Shown here: positions 11,753 through 24,022 of the stretch, one piece after another
How the letters are laid out: each line of letters begins with the position of its first letter
How positions within the stretch are numbered: the stretch's first letter is position 1
Origin: Planctomycetota bacterium
GTDB taxonomy: Bacteria > Planctomycetota > UBA1135 > UBA2386
Assembly (NCBI GenBank): GCA_020849665.1
Contig: JADLFX010000070.1
Coordinates: forward strand, 38,521-102,520
Length of the DNA stretch: 64,000 bases
Reading direction: 5' to 3'
Notes under the pieces: generated by a model
Database searches by the model: none
The model's input: the letters and a program-made list of their open reading frames with translations, nothing else
Told to the model about the DNA's origin: nothing
Program-made: the position numbers and the translations under genes

Positions 11753-11814
11753 CGGTGGGGTAGGGCGTGGCGCGGCGGCTGGAAAAGGGCGTGGATCCTA
11801 CCGAGGATCGGGGA

Positions 11815-13146
11815 ATGCACACGCACGCCTTCCCCGCCCTGCTCGCCGCCTGCCTCGGCGGGGCCCTGGCCGCCCAGAACCTGCCCGCGCTCCCCAAGGG
11901 CTACGACCCCGCGCTGTGGGAGAAGGCCTGCCGCCTGCACTTCGCGGCCACGGTGATCGACACCCACTCGGACACCACCAGCCGGATCCTCGACGAGGAC
12001 TTCGACATGGGCCGGCGTGCGCCCGACGGCCACATGGACCTGCCGCGCATCGCCGAGGGCGGACTCGACGCGCAGTTCTATTCCATCTACGTCGCGGCCG
12101 AGTACGCGGGCGAGGAGGACCCGGCCACCGCCAGGAGCCGCAAGGAGAGCAAGCCGGACTTCAGCGCCCGCCGGGCGCTGGACATGATCGACGGCCTCGT
12201 GCGCACCGTGGAGCGCCACCCCGAGAGGATGGTCCTGTGCACGAGTCCGGCCGAGCTGCGCGCCGCCGTGGCCGCGGGCAGGCATGCGGCGCTGATGGGC
12301 ATCGAGGGCGGCCACGCCATCGAGGGGGACCTCGCCCTGCTGCGCCAGTTCCACCGCCTGGGCGTGCGCTACATGACGCTCACCCACACCAACCACAACC
12401 AGTACGCCGACTCCTGCGCACCGGCCGAGCCGCGCTGGAACGGGATCAACCGCCTGGGCGTGAAGGTGGTCCGCGAGATGAACCGCCTCGGGATGCTGGT
12501 CGACGTCAGCCACGTGAGCGACGCGGCGTTCTTCGCCGTCCTGGAGGTCACGCGGGCTCCGGTGATCCTCTCGCACAGCTCGTGCCGGGCGCTCGCCGGC
12601 CACCGCCGCAACGTCACCGACGACATGCTGCGCGCCCTGGCCCGGAACGGTGGCGTGATCATGATCAACTTCAACGGCGGCTTCGTGGATGCCGAGTACG
12701 GCAAGCGCTACGACGCGTGGCGCGCGCCGCTGCGGATCCGCGAGCGCGCCATCGAGGCGCGCCACGGTGCGGACTCGCCGGAGGCGAAGCAGGCGATCGC
12801 GGCCCTGCGCAAGGAGCACGCCGACCGCGAGCCGGAGCGGCCGCCGCTGGCGGCGCTCATCGATCACATCGTGCACGCCCTCGACGTGGCCGGCGAGGAC
12901 CACGTCGGCCTGGGCAGCGACTTCGACGGCGTGCCCAGCGTGCCGCGCGGGCTCGAGGACGTGACCTGCCTGCCGCGGATCACCTACGAGCTGCTGCAGC
13001 GCGGCCGCTCCGAGGCCGCGGTGACCAAGGTGCTGGGCGGCAACCTGCTGCGGGTGTTCGCGGCGGCCGAGGCGAAGGCGAAGGAGCTGCGCGGCGAGGC
13101 GCCGTTCCGCAACGATCCGGCGACGGACTCTTTGCCGTGGCGGTGA
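11815..13146 (+). CDS. Exported membrane dipeptidase (renal dipeptidase, M19)
   Basis: A 443-aa zinc dipeptidase. The leader (residues 1-21, ending LAAQ) directs export; the ATG at 11815 begins it exactly. The metal ligands follow the M19 pattern: His51 and Asp53 in DTHSDTT, bridging Glu164 in GIEGGHAIE, and His residues in LVDVSHVSD and ILSHSSC. The GLGSDFDG block near the C-terminus supplies the catalytic-site Asp. It likely cleaves dipeptides, possibly D-containing ones from peptidoglycan turnover. Divergent from the phosphoesterase and convergent with the FG-GAP gene; no operon partner. Confidence 0.93.
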   Translation: MHTHAFPALLAACLGGALAAQNLPALPKGYDPALWEKACRLHFAATVIDTHSDTTSRILDEDFDMGRRAPDGHMDLPRIAEGGLDAQFYSIYVAAEYAGEEDPATARSRKESKPDFSARRALDMIDGLVRTVERHPERMVLCTSPAELRAAVAAGRHAALMGIEGGHAIEGDLALLRQFHRLGVRYMTLTHTNHNQYADSCAPAEPRWNGINRLGVKVVREMNRLGMLVDVSHVSDAAFFAVLEVTRAPVILSHSSCRALAGHRRNVTDDMLRALARNGGVIMINFNGGFVDAEYGKRYDAWRAPLRIRERAIEARHGADSPEAKQAIAALRKEHADREPERPPLAALIDHIVHALDVAGEDHVGLGSDFDGVPSVPRGLEDVTCLPRITYELLQRGRSEAAVTKVLGGNLLRVFAAAEAKAKELRGEAPFRNDPATDSLPWR

Positions 13147-13186
13147 GGCGGCGGCGCGCCCCAGGAGCATGCCTGACGGCTGCCTC

Positions 13187-14731
13187 TCACTGGATCCTCA
13201 TCGGGTACCAGTTCGTGGAGCGGAGGACGTTGCCAGGTTCCACCCGGACTCCCTGCCACTGGAATGTGCGACCCTGCAGGGTCGGGTCGGCGGGGACCGT
13301 GAAGGACCGCGACTGGGCGCCGCCGGGACCCACCACGAACGGCGGCAGCGGGATCATCCGCGCGGGGTCGACCAGCCACGGCCCGATCCCCGGGATCTCC
13401 AGCGTGACGCGCGTGTCGCCCAGCATCGGATAGAGGAGCTCGCCGGGCTGGCCGAAGGCGATCTGGAGGTAGGGCTGCCCGATGCTGCCGGCAATCGATC
13501 CGTAGAGCTGAGAGCGGAGGTTGAGGGCCACACCCGATCCAGGGTGGCCGAACATGTTCTGATATCCGCGGTAGAGCAGGTCGATGTCCCCGTCCCGGTC
13601 CACGTCGAGGAAGTAGCTCACGCCCGCGTAGAACCAGAGTCCCGGAGCGATCTGGCTGGTCACGTTCCGGAACGTGCCCGCTGCATCCTGGAGCAGGACC
13701 TGGTTCCCCACGGTCAGATCGAGTCTTCCGTCCCTGTCGAGGTCTCCGGTTTCGACGTAATTCGCGCTGTACGTCGGGTACGGAGGAAACCTGTGGCTCT
13801 CGTCCACGAGCCGACCGGAACCATCATTCCGGAAGTACTGGAGCGGACCCTGCCACGGACTCGTGATCACGTCGAGCCACCCGTCCGCGTCCAGGTCCAC
13901 GACCTTGGCCTTGCCGTAGGACATCTGCCACGGCAGGGACTGACCGGACACGAGCACCCCCTGCTGGTTCTTCAACAGGAAGCGTGGCCCCTGGACGTCG
14001 ATGAAGACGAGATCGGTCCACCCGTCCCGATCGAAGTCGCCGGCCTGGATGTCGCTCGGGAGCAGGGTGACCGCCGCCTGGAGAACCGTCGCCGTGGCAT
14101 CCGTGAACCAGCCGCGCCCATCGTTCAGGTAGATGTGCACCGGTCCGGGTCCCCAGACCGGCAGGTAGGACACATAGCCCACGACCAAGTCCAGGTCGCC
14201 GTCCCGCTCGACGTCCAGGGTCGCGAAGACCTCCGGATCGATACGGAGGCTTCCAACGTTCGGGAGTCTGGTCTGCTCCGTCTCCTGGAACGTCCAGTCT
14301 CCACGATTGAGGACGAGGAACTTGTCTGGTCCGGTCCGACCGAGTGATCTCGTGTGATATCCAAGAACGAAGTCGACATCCCCATCTCCGTCGAAGTCTC
14401 CCATTCCCGGCCGGAACGTGAGCGCTCCGAGTTGATCCATGGTCGGCAGCCCGGGGTAGCAGCTCACGATCGGGTCCCAGCGGCCGTCCCCCCGATTCCG
14501 AAAGAGCGCGGAATGCGTCGTGAGTTGGCTGCTGCACGTCCCGCCACCTGTTGGGCTGAAGAAATCAGGATACCTATCCCCATTGGCATCGACGTTGAAC
14601 CAGGCGGAATGCGGAGGGAACAGGAACCGATGCTCCACCGAATCAGCAATCGGGGCGATCTGCGCCAACACCTGCGTTGCTCCCCCACAAAGCAGGAGTC
14701 CCTTGAACAAGAGATGAGCCAACAGTCTCAT
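13187..14731 (-). CDS. Exported FG-GAP/VCBS repeat protein
   Basis: A 514-aa secreted protein with a signal peptide and at least six calcium-binding FG-GAP/VCBS loops, such as DFDGDGDVDFV, DVERDGDLDLV, DFDRDGWTDLV, DLDADGWLDVI, DLDRDGRLDLT and DVDRDGDIDLL. Such repeats form a beta-propeller and are common in surface proteins; no enzyme activity is expected. The last 80 residues form a separate tail (TRVTLEIPGIGPWLVDPARM to NWYPMRIQ) that recurs in damaged form at 54.1 and 59.3 kb. I take the ATG at 14731, which has GAGGTGAG just upstream; a GTG at 14740 overlaps the stop of the upstream beta-helix gene. Both genes probably form one operon. Confidence 0.88.
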   Translation of the reverse strand: MRLLAHLLFKGLLLCGGATQVLAQIAPIADSVEHRFLFPPHSAWFNVDANGDRYPDFFSPTGGGTCSSQLTTHSALFRNRGDGRWDPIVSCYPGLPTMDQLGALTFRPGMGDFDGDGDVDFVLGYHTRSLGRTGPDKFLVLNRGDWTFQETEQTRLPNVGSLRIDPEVFATLDVERDGDLDLVVGYVSYLPVWGPGPVHIYLNDGRGWFTDATATVLQAAVTLLPSDIQAGDFDRDGWTDLVFIDVQGPRFLLKNQQGVLVSGQSLPWQMSYGKAKVVDLDADGWLDVITSPWQGPLQYFRNDGSGRLVDESHRFPPYPTYSANYVETGDLDRDGRLDLTVGNQVLLQDAAGTFRNVTSQIAPGLWFYAGVSYFLDVDRDGDIDLLYRGYQNMFGHPGSGVALNLRSQLYGSIAGSIGQPYLQIAFGQPGELLYPMLGDTRVTLEIPGIGPWLVDPARMIPLPPFVVGPGGAQSRSFTVPADPTLQGRTFQWQGVRVEPGNVLRSTNWYPMRIQ

Positions 14732-14736
14732 GGGAC

Positions 14737-17274
<2,538 letters not shown>

Positions 17275-17765
17275 GAAGCAGAGGACTGCGGTCCAGCGTT
17301 CCTGTCGGTGTCATGGCAAGACGAACGGTTACTAGCGCTGGCTCTTTCGCAGGCAACCCGCCCCGTGGCACCGTCTTCATGGATGTGCCGCGCACGCGAG
17401 GGTCCGCCAGCGTCGCCCGCGAGCCGATCCCAAGGTGCCTATGGCACCACACGCTCCCCTCCTGCCCGGGGACGGTGGCGCGCGATCGCCTCAGGCCATC
17501 AGACCACGTGCGCCGCGCAGACACCTCTCTCACCCGAGCGGACACCGCTGCAGGGATGGCCGTCGGTCCTGCGGCGTACGAATCGGGCTCATGCGGGGCT
17601 TCCGCGTCGGGTTCGCAAGCCTGCGAGGAACCACCCCCTGCTTTGTGGGCCTTCCACGCTGGCCGAGCCGGCGTGGTCTGTGGGAGTCGGCACTCCGGGC
17701 GTGCCCGGCCTGCTCGCTGCGGATCGCGCCTCCGACGATGCAGCGGAGGCCCGGGCCTTCGAAGC
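17275..17765. other. Gene-free region upstream of the beta-helix gene
   Basis: About 490 bases without a convincing gene. It contains the candidate ATG at 17314 for the beta-helix gene and presumably its promoter, but no clear Shine-Dalgarno site. Open frames crossing it are Arg/Pro/Ser-rich shadows. A strong hairpin lies at 17654-17676. Confidence 0.5.
17654..17676 (-). terminator. Ten-base-pair hairpin downstream of the 17.8-19.0 kb gene
   Basis: The arms CCACGCTGGC and GCCGGCGTGG pair over ten positions with one G-T wobble around a three-base loop. The hairpin lies 90 bases past the stop at 17766, in the right place to end that transcript. No T-run follows. Confidence 0.4.
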
Positions 17766-19034
17766 TCACGCCTGCGGCTGCGCCGCCTCCTGCAGCGAGC
17801 GCAGGATGCGCTTCACGCCCTCGTGCAGCTGGCGGAACGAGGACGGGGTCACCGCGATCGGGCTGACGATCTGGATGGCGGGGCGCAGGAGGCTGCGCAC
17901 CGTGGTGAGCTGCATCCAGGTCCCGCGCTCCAGCGGGCCGAACTTGTCGGCCAGGGCCTTCACCAACACCTGCTCCAGGCTCCAACCCTCGATCGCAGGG
18001 CCGAGGCCGAGCTCGCGGCGATAGGCCAGGGCGTGGTCCAGGATGCCGGCCTCGGTCAGGCTGCCGAGCTGGATCAGCGCGCTACGGTAGTCGCCCGCGC
18101 TCAGCGCGCGGTCGTAGGCGCGCGCGTAGAGCAGTGCCAGGGCACGCACCCGCGGATCGCGGAGGTGCTCGACCTCGAGCAGCGTCAGCGTGCCCAGTTC
18201 GTTCACCAGGTCCGGGTCCGACGACTCGCGCATCCGCAGGCCGCCCGACTGCGCGCCGGAGGAGCCGCCCCTCGCGGGCGCATCGCCGCCGCTCGCGACC
18301 GGTTCCTCGCCGAAGAGATCCTGGTTCGCCCGCACCGGCGCGGGCCGCGCGAACACCTGCTCGCTGGCCCGGACGGGAGCGGGCGCCGGCGCGGCCGGCC
18401 TCGGCTCCGCGCGCCCGTAGGCCAACGGCTCCGCCGCCGGCCGTTCCCAGGGTGCCGGCGCACGGTTCTCGACAGGGGACGCATCCGGGTACGCCCCCCC
18501 CATGTTGCCGGCGGCGTCGCCGAAGCGCGTCAGCCCGCGCGGCGCCGATTCCACTGCCTGCGCGGGCCTGCCGCAGCGCTGGTCGATCTCGCCCATCACG
18601 CGGCGCGCATTCACCGTCGCCAGGTCGATCGGGCGCTCGTGCGGCACCCGCTGGATCGAACGGCTGGCCAGCGCCAGGGCCCAGCGGGCCAGACAGGCGC
18701 GCCGCGACTCCAGCCAGTCGACCTCCTGCTTGCTGCGGTCGCGGGCCTTGTCCAGCATGCGATCGGTGACGCCGAGGGCGTGCACCGCGCAGGCAGCGAG
18801 CAGGTTCTCGTCGTCCTCGCTCAGATCCAGCCAGGGCTCGGCCTGCGCCGTGAACGTGCGGCGCATCTGGTCGCGCAGACGGCGCACGCCGGCATGGGTC
18901 TGGCTGATCGCGCGCGGCGTCTCCTTGCCCCGATCGATGAGCTGCTGGCTCCAGGTGCGGAGGTACTCGAGCACCTCCTTGGTGGCATCGAGCAGATGCA
19001 CCACTGACACCTTGTCGACTGGACGACGAGCCAT
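17766..19034 (-). CDS. Unknown protein with duplicated C-terminal domain
   Basis: A 422-aa cytoplasmic protein I do not recognise. Residues 1-175 are helical and charged (DKVSVVHLLDATKEVLEYL). Residues 175-285 are a Pro/Ala-rich linker. The C-terminal 140 residues form a compact domain with the segments DRALSAGDYRSALIQLGS, FGPLERGTWMQLTTV and QIVSPIAVTPSSF. This last part has a degraded second copy at 59.7-60.0 kb, so it is a mobile or repeated module in this genome. The ATG at 19034 is chosen because the upstream extension is Arg/Pro-rich. The gene is divergent from glcD with 118 bases between starts. Confidence 0.75.
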   Translation of the reverse strand: MARRPVDKVSVVHLLDATKEVLEYLRTWSQQLIDRGKETPRAISQTHAGVRRLRDQMRRTFTAQAEPWLDLSEDDENLLAACAVHALGVTDRMLDKARDRSKQEVDWLESRRACLARWALALASRSIQRVPHERPIDLATVNARRVMGEIDQRCGRPAQAVESAPRGLTRFGDAAGNMGGAYPDASPVENRAPAPWERPAAEPLAYGRAEPRPAAPAPAPVRASEQVFARPAPVRANQDLFGEEPVASGGDAPARGGSSGAQSGGLRMRESSDPDLVNELGTLTLLEVEHLRDPRVRALALLYARAYDRALSAGDYRSALIQLGSLTEAGILDHALAYRRELGLGPAIEGWSLEQVLVKALADKFGPLERGTWMQLTTVRSLLRPAIQIVSPIAVTPSSFRQLHEGVKRILRSLQEAAQPQA

Positions 19035-19152
19035 GCGCTGGGACTGGACGGCGGTGCGTCGACTATCGACGAACCCGGGTCGGGACTTGACGCGATCGGG
19101 CGGCGCCATGGCCGGGGTGGCGCCGGGAGGGCGTGGGCTATGCTCCCGTGCC

Positions 19153-20607
19153 ATGGACGCCCTGCGGCGCCAGCTGCTGGACCTCTTCGGCCCCCACCGG
19201 GCGATCGTGAACGAGGCCGCCCTGCTGGCCTACGAATGCGACGGCTTCACGGTGCACAAGGCCCGGCCCCTGGCCGTGGTCCTGCCGGAGAGCACCGCGG
19301 AGGTGCAGCGCGTCGTGCGCCTGCTGCGCGCGCACCGGGTGCCGTTCGTGCCGCGCGGCGCCGGCACCTGCCTGTCGGGTGGCCCCACCCCGGCGCAGCC
19401 GGCCGTCGTGATCGAGACCGCGCGCATGAAGCAGATCCTGCGCGTGAGCCCCGAGGACCTTCTGGCGGTGGTCCAGCCAGGGGTGGTGAACGCCGACCTG
19501 ACGCGCGCCGTGCAGCATCTGGGCCTGCACTACGCCCCCGACCCCAGCAGCCAGACGGTGTGCACCATCGGCGGCAACCTCGCGGAGAACAGCGGCGGCC
19601 CGCACTGCTTCAAGTACGGCATGACCACCGACCATGTCCTCGCCGCGGAGGTCGTGCTCGCCGACGGCGAGGTGGCGCGGCTGGGTTCGGCCCTGGGGCC
19701 GCACGCCATGGGCGAGCTGGACCTGGTGGGGCTCTTCACCGGCAGCGAGGGCACCTTCGGCATCGCCACCGAGATCACGGTGCGGCTCTCGCCCGACCCG
19801 GAGGCGGTGCGCACCCTGCTGGCCGCGTTCGCCTCGATGGAGGCGGCATGCGGCGCGGTGTCCGACATCGTGGCCGCGGGCCTGGTCCCCGCCGCGCTGG
19901 AGATCCTCGATCAGGCCACGATCCGGGCGGTGGAGGCCTCGGTGTACCGGGCCGGCTACCCCCAGGACGCCGCGGCCGTGCTGCTGGTGGAGCTGGACGG
20001 CCCGGCGCTGGCCGTGGACGAGGACGCGCAGGCGGTGCGCGCGATCTGCGCGCGCCGCGCCGCGCTCTCGACCGAGGAGGCCGCCGACCCCGAGAACCGC
20101 AAGCGGCTGTGGAAGGGGCGCAAGGGCGCGTTCGGCGCGATGGGTCGGCTCAGCACCGACCTCTACGTCCTCGACGGCGTGGTGCCGCGCACGCGGCTGG
20201 TGGAGACCCTGCGCGCGATCACCGGGATCGGCGCGCGCCACGGCGTGACGCTCACCAACGTGTTCCACGCCGGCGACGGCAACCTGCACCCCAACATCGC
20301 GTTCGACGGCCGCGATCCCGAGCAGACCGCCGCCGTGCTCGCGGCCGGCTACGAGATCCTGGAACTCTGCGTGCGGATGGGCGGCAGCATCTCGGGCGAG
20401 CACGGCATCGGCAGCGAGAAGCTGGACCACGTGCCGCTGATGTTCACTCCCGACGACCTCGAGGTCATGCGGCGCGCGCGCAGCGCGTTCGATCCCGAGG
20501 GCCTCTGCAACCCGGGCAAGGTGCTGCCGCAGCGCGGCTCGTGCGCGGAGCCGGCGCGCTGGCCGAAGATGGTCGAGCGGGTGCTGGGCGGAGGCGAGGG
20601 CCGATGA
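19153..20607 (+). CDS. glcD: Glycolate oxidase subunit GlcD (FAD-linked)
   Basis: The FAD-binding catalytic subunit of glycolate oxidase, oxidising glycolate (or D-lactate) to the 2-oxo acid. The protein has 484 aa. The PCMH-type FAD domain covers about residues 35-215, with RGAGTCLSGG and GGNLAENSGG. The C-terminal FAD-oxidase domain ends with VFHAGDGNLHPNI and GGSISGEHGIG, the usual GlcD blocks. The start ATG at 19153 is the first residue consistent with the family. It opens a glcDEF operon, and glcE overlaps it by four bases (ATGA). Its likely role is photorespiratory or dissolved glycolate use. Confidence 0.93.
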   Translation: MDALRRQLLDLFGPHRAIVNEAALLAYECDGFTVHKARPLAVVLPESTAEVQRVVRLLRAHRVPFVPRGAGTCLSGGPTPAQPAVVIETARMKQILRVSPEDLLAVVQPGVVNADLTRAVQHLGLHYAPDPSSQTVCTIGGNLAENSGGPHCFKYGMTTDHVLAAEVVLADGEVARLGSALGPHAMGELDLVGLFTGSEGTFGIATEITVRLSPDPEAVRTLLAAFASMEAACGAVSDIVAAGLVPAALEILDQATIRAVEASVYRAGYPQDAAAVLLVELDGPALAVDEDAQAVRAICARRAALSTEEAADPENRKRLWKGRKGAFGAMGRLSTDLYVLDGVVPRTRLVETLRAITGIGARHGVTLTNVFHAGDGNLHPNIAFDGRDPEQTAAVLAAGYEILELCVRMGGSISGEHGIGSEKLDHVPLMFTPDDLEVMRRARSAFDPEGLCNPGKVLPQRGSCAEPARWPKMVERVLGGGEGR

Positions 20608-21668
20608 CGGCGCCCGACTACGCGGTGCTGGAGCGCGTCGAGCCGGCCGGCGCCGCGGAGCTGGGCGAGATCCTGCGGGCCGCCGGCCCGGAGCGCCCGG
20701 TGCGCCTGATCGGCACGGGCACGGCCCAGGCGCGCCTGCCCGCGCCGGCGCGCCCGGCGACCGTGGTCGCGGGCACCCGGCTGTGCGCGATCCGGCGCCT
20801 CGAGGCCGACGACCTCACCTGCTCGGTCGAGCCCGGCCTGCCGCGCGCGGAGCTCGACGCCGCCCTCGCCGCGAAGGGCCTCTGCCTGCCGTGCGCGGGG
20901 AACGGCACGCTCGGCGGCCTGTTCGCGGCCGGCGAGGTCACGGCGCTCGCCCCGGGGGCGTTCGCCCCGCGCAGCCTGCTGCTCGGCCTCGAGGGCTTGC
21001 TCGGCGACGGCACCGCGTTCAAGTGCGGCGCCAAGGTGGTGAAGAGCGTCGCCGGCTTCGACCTGCACAAGGTGTTCGTGGGCAGCCGCGGCACGCTCTT
21101 CGCCGCCACGCTGCTGCATCTGAAGCTGCGGCCCAGGCCGCGGGCCAGCACCTGGTTCGCCAACGGCGGCCTGGCCGCACCCGAGGCGCTGCATCTCTGG
21201 CACGCGCTGCGCCGCGAGGCCGAGCCGTTCGCGGCGCTGGCGCTCGCACGCGGCGCAGACGGCTGGGTCGTCCACGGCCGCGTGGAAGGGAGCCCGGCGT
21301 TCGTGCGCCAGCGCCTGCACCGCCACGCCCTGCGCGAGAGCGACACGCCGCAGCCCCTCGAGTTGGTGACTCCGGCGGGGCACGAATCGGTGCGCGGCCT
21401 CGTGCTGCCGAGCCGCCTCGCCGAGCTGCTCGCCGAGCTGCCCGCGGCGGCGCCGTTCCTCGTGCATGGCACGGGCCTCTTCGCCACCACGCTGCGGCCC
21501 GAAGCGGCCGACCGATTCCTGGCGCGCCTGCCCGCGCTTGCGGCGACGGGCGAGGTGGCGGCCGCCGCGCCGGCGCGCCGCGGCCGCGCCACGCCGCGCG
21601 ATCCGACGGCCGACGCGCTCGCGCGCCGCCTCAAGCAGGCGCTCGACCCCCGCGGCGTCTTCTGTTGA
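20604..21668 (+). CDS. glcE: Glycolate oxidase FAD-binding subunit GlcE
   Basis: The second flavin subunit of glycolate oxidase, 354 aa, with a reduced FAD-binding domain over about residues 15-190. The segments PCAGNGTLGGLFA and KCGAKVVKSVAGFDLHKVF are family hallmarks: the latter is the long GlcE loop before the flavin site. The ATG overlaps the glcD stop as ATGA, so translation is coupled. The C-terminal half is Ala-rich and less conserved. Together with GlcD and GlcF it forms the membrane-associated complex. Confidence 0.88.
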   Translation: MTAPDYAVLERVEPAGAAELGEILRAAGPERPVRLIGTGTAQARLPAPARPATVVAGTRLCAIRRLEADDLTCSVEPGLPRAELDAALAAKGLCLPCAGNGTLGGLFAAGEVTALAPGAFAPRSLLLGLEGLLGDGTAFKCGAKVVKSVAGFDLHKVFVGSRGTLFAATLLHLKLRPRPRASTWFANGGLAAPEALHLWHALRREAEPFAALALARGADGWVVHGRVEGSPAFVRQRLHRHALRESDTPQPLELVTPAGHESVRGLVLPSRLAELLAELPAAAPFLVHGTGLFATTLRPEAADRFLARLPALAATGEVAAAAPARRGRATPRDPTADALARRLKQALDPRGVFC

Positions 21669-21693
21669 ACCGCTGGCCCACAGGTCACTCGCG

Positions 21694-22920
21694 ATGGAGC
21701 CGAAGGAAGTCTCGCCCTACACGCGCACGCTCGACTGCGTGCACTGCGGCCTCTGCCTCCAGGCGTGCCCCACCTACAACGTCCTCGGCCTCGAGACCGA
21801 CTCGCCGCGCGGACGCATCTACTTCATGCGCATGCTGGCCGAGGGGCGGATCGCGGATCCCGAGGCAGTGCGGCCGCACCTCGACCGCTGCCTCGATTGC
21901 CGCGCCTGCGAGACGGCGTGCCCGTCGGGGGTGCGCTACGGCGAGATCCTGGAATCGGTGCGCAGCAGCATGGCGCGGCAGCGTCCGCCGCGCGGGTTCG
22001 CGGCGTGGCTGCGCCGCACGCTGCTGACCCGGCTGGTGGCGCACCAGGGTCGGCTGCGGTTCGCATTCGCCCTGGGCCGTCTGGCGGAGGTCGTGGGAGT
22101 GCGGTGGCTGGCCGGCGCCGCCGGCATCCTGCCGCGGCACATGGCCGTGCTGCTGCCTCCGATCCCGCCCGCGCGCGAGCGCCGGCCGCTCCACGGCACG
22201 TGGCCGGCGCGCGGCCGCGAACGCGGCCGCGTGGCGTTCTTCACCGGCTGCGTGATGGAACAGATGTTCGGGAGGATCCACCGCGCGACGATCGAAGTGC
22301 TCACCGCCAACGGCTTCACCGTGGACGTGCCGCGCGCACAGGCGTGCTGCGGGGCGCTCCTGGTGCACGACGGTCAGGCCCAGGAGGCCGAGCCGCTGGC
22401 GCGGCGCAACCTCGCGGCGTTCCGCGACCACGCCGTGGTGGTCAACAACAGCGCCGGCTGCGGCTGCGCGCTCAAGGAATACGGCCACCTGCTGGGGTCC
22501 GCGGAGGCGCGGGACTTCGCCGCCCGCTGCCGGGACGTGAGCGAGTTCCTGCACGAGCAGGGGCTCGTGGCCACGCCGCGGCCCTTCCCACACAAGGTCG
22601 CGTACGACGACCCCTGCCATCTCTGCCACGGCCAGGGCGTGCGCAAGCCGCCGCGCGCGCTGCTCGGCCAGGTGCCCGGGCTCACCCACGTGCCGCACCA
22701 CGACCCGGAGTCGTGCTGCGGCTCGGCCGGGATCTACAACCTGGTGCAGCCGGAGCTGGCGTGGCAGATCGGCACGACCAAGGCCAAGGCGCTGGTCGCC
22801 TCGGGAGCCGAGGCGGTGGCCACCGGCAACCCCGGATGCATGCTGCAGATCCGTGCCCACCTGCGGGCGCTGGGCTCGCCCATGCGGGTCGTGCACCCCG
22901 TCGAGCTGCTCGTGCCGTGA
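21694..22920 (+). CDS. glcF: Glycolate oxidase iron-sulfur subunit GlcF
   Basis: The electron-transfer subunit, 408 aa. Two 4Fe-4S sets are visible: Cys15, 18, 21, 25 (CVHCGLCLQACP) and Cys66, 69, 72, 76 (CLDCRACETACP). The C-terminal half carries the two CCG domains (QACCGALLVH and ESCCGSAGI), usually with a further cluster or heterodisulfide-type site. The ATG at 21694 lies 25 bases past the glcE stop. It passes electrons from the flavin subunits to the quinone pool. The operon appears complete; no malate synthase or glycolate transporter is adjacent. Confidence 0.94.
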   Translation: MEPKEVSPYTRTLDCVHCGLCLQACPTYNVLGLETDSPRGRIYFMRMLAEGRIADPEAVRPHLDRCLDCRACETACPSGVRYGEILESVRSSMARQRPPRGFAAWLRRTLLTRLVAHQGRLRFAFALGRLAEVVGVRWLAGAAGILPRHMAVLLPPIPPARERRPLHGTWPARGRERGRVAFFTGCVMEQMFGRIHRATIEVLTANGFTVDVPRAQACCGALLVHDGQAQEAEPLARRNLAAFRDHAVVVNNSAGCGCALKEYGHLLGSAEARDFAARCRDVSEFLHEQGLVATPRPFPHKVAYDDPCHLCHGQGVRKPPRALLGQVPGLTHVPHHDPESCCGSAGIYNLVQPELAWQIGTTKAKALVASGAEAVATGNPGCMLQIRAHLRALGSPMRVVHPVELLVP

Positions 22921-22930
22921 ACGCGGCCGC

Positions 22931-23896
22931 TCACTCCGACCGATAGGCCTGCAGCACGCGCATGTAGTTGGCGCGCTCGAAGGTGCGTGGATCGGGCGAG
23001 GTCACGAAGTGGATGCTGCCGCGCATCTGCGCCAGCGAGCCGTAGCCGCGCTCGCGCATCCACTGGGCGAAGCGCCCGCGCACCTCGCCCAGGCAGGCGG
23101 GGCCGTGGCGCAGGAGCGCCGACACCATCTGCACCGCATGCGCGCCGCAGAGGATGGCCTTCACCGCATCCTGGGCCGTGTACACGCCGCCCGAGACCGC
23201 GAACGAGCAAGGCACGCAGCCCGAGAGCACCGCGAGCCAGCGCAGGCGCAGCAGCAGCTCGTGGTGGTGCGAGAGGTCGACGTGGGTGCGCACCTCCAGG
23301 GCCTCGACGTCGATGTCGGTCTCGTAGAAGCGGTTGAAGAGCACGAGGCCGTCGGCGCCGGCCTCGACGAGGCGGCGCGCGAAGTGCGGCAGCGACGTGT
23401 AGAAGGGCGAGAGCTTGGCCGCGAGCGGGATGCGCACCGCGCGCTTCACCTCCTGCACCATCTCGACGGCCTGTTCCTCGATCTCGGCGCCGTCCAGGTC
23501 GGGGTCGGCGGCCACGTCGTAGAGGTTCAGTTCCAGCGCGTCGGCGCCGGCCCGCTCCAGGTCCTGGGCGTGGCGCAGCCAGCCGCCGAGGCTGTGGCCG
23601 TTCAGCGAGGCGATCACCGGCACGCTCACCGCCGCCTTCACGCTCTGCAGGTGGTCGAGGTACTCGTCGGGGCCGAAGACGCACTCCTCGGGGTCGGGCA
23701 GCGTGGCCTCGCCGTCGAGGGAGGGGGATCCCGAGGGACCGTCGATCTGCTCCTCGAAGAGGGAGCGCAGCACGATCGCCGCCGCGCCACCGTCTTCCAG
23801 GCGCCGCGCGCGATCCACGCTGTCGGAGAGCGGGGAGGCGCCCGCGACGAAGGGATGCGGCAGCTCGAGGCCCAGGTAGGTGGTCGAGAGGTCCAT
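22931..23896 (-). CDS. Dihydroorotate dehydrogenase-like flavoprotein
   Basis: A 321-aa FMN TIM-barrel protein of the dihydroorotate dehydrogenase family. The start (MDLSTTYLGLELPHPFVAGA) and segments such as VIASLNGHSLGGW and FAVSGGVYTAQDAVKAI match DHOD-like proteins of unknown specificity rather than PyrD. Relatives with this start are often next to pyruvate:ferredoxin genes, but none are here. It lies 126 bases after the small gene of the DUF692 cluster, on the same strand, and could be part of that operon. Whether it reduces or oxidises a cluster product is open. Convergent with glcF (10 bases apart). Confidence 0.75.
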   Translation of the reverse strand: MDLSTTYLGLELPHPFVAGASPLSDSVDRARRLEDGGAAAIVLRSLFEEQIDGPSGSPSLDGEATLPDPEECVFGPDEYLDHLQSVKAAVSVPVIASLNGHSLGGWLRHAQDLERAGADALELNLYDVAADPDLDGAEIEEQAVEMVQEVKRAVRIPLAAKLSPFYTSLPHFARRLVEAGADGLVLFNRFYETDIDVEALEVRTHVDLSHHHELLLRLRWLAVLSGCVPCSFAVSGGVYTAQDAVKAILCGAHAVQMVSALLRHGPACLGEVRGRFAQWMRERGYGSLAQMRGSIHFVTSPDPRTFERANYMRVLQAYRSE

Positions 23897-24022
23897 GTCT
23901 CGGTCCTCGCCGAGGGTCGGGACCCTGGGCGGATCGGGGTCCGGGATGCGCGTCGCGGCCGCGCCGCGGCGCCTGGGTCGTGGCGCCGGTCCCGGGACTC
24001 GGGGCCGGTGCCGCGCTTCCTC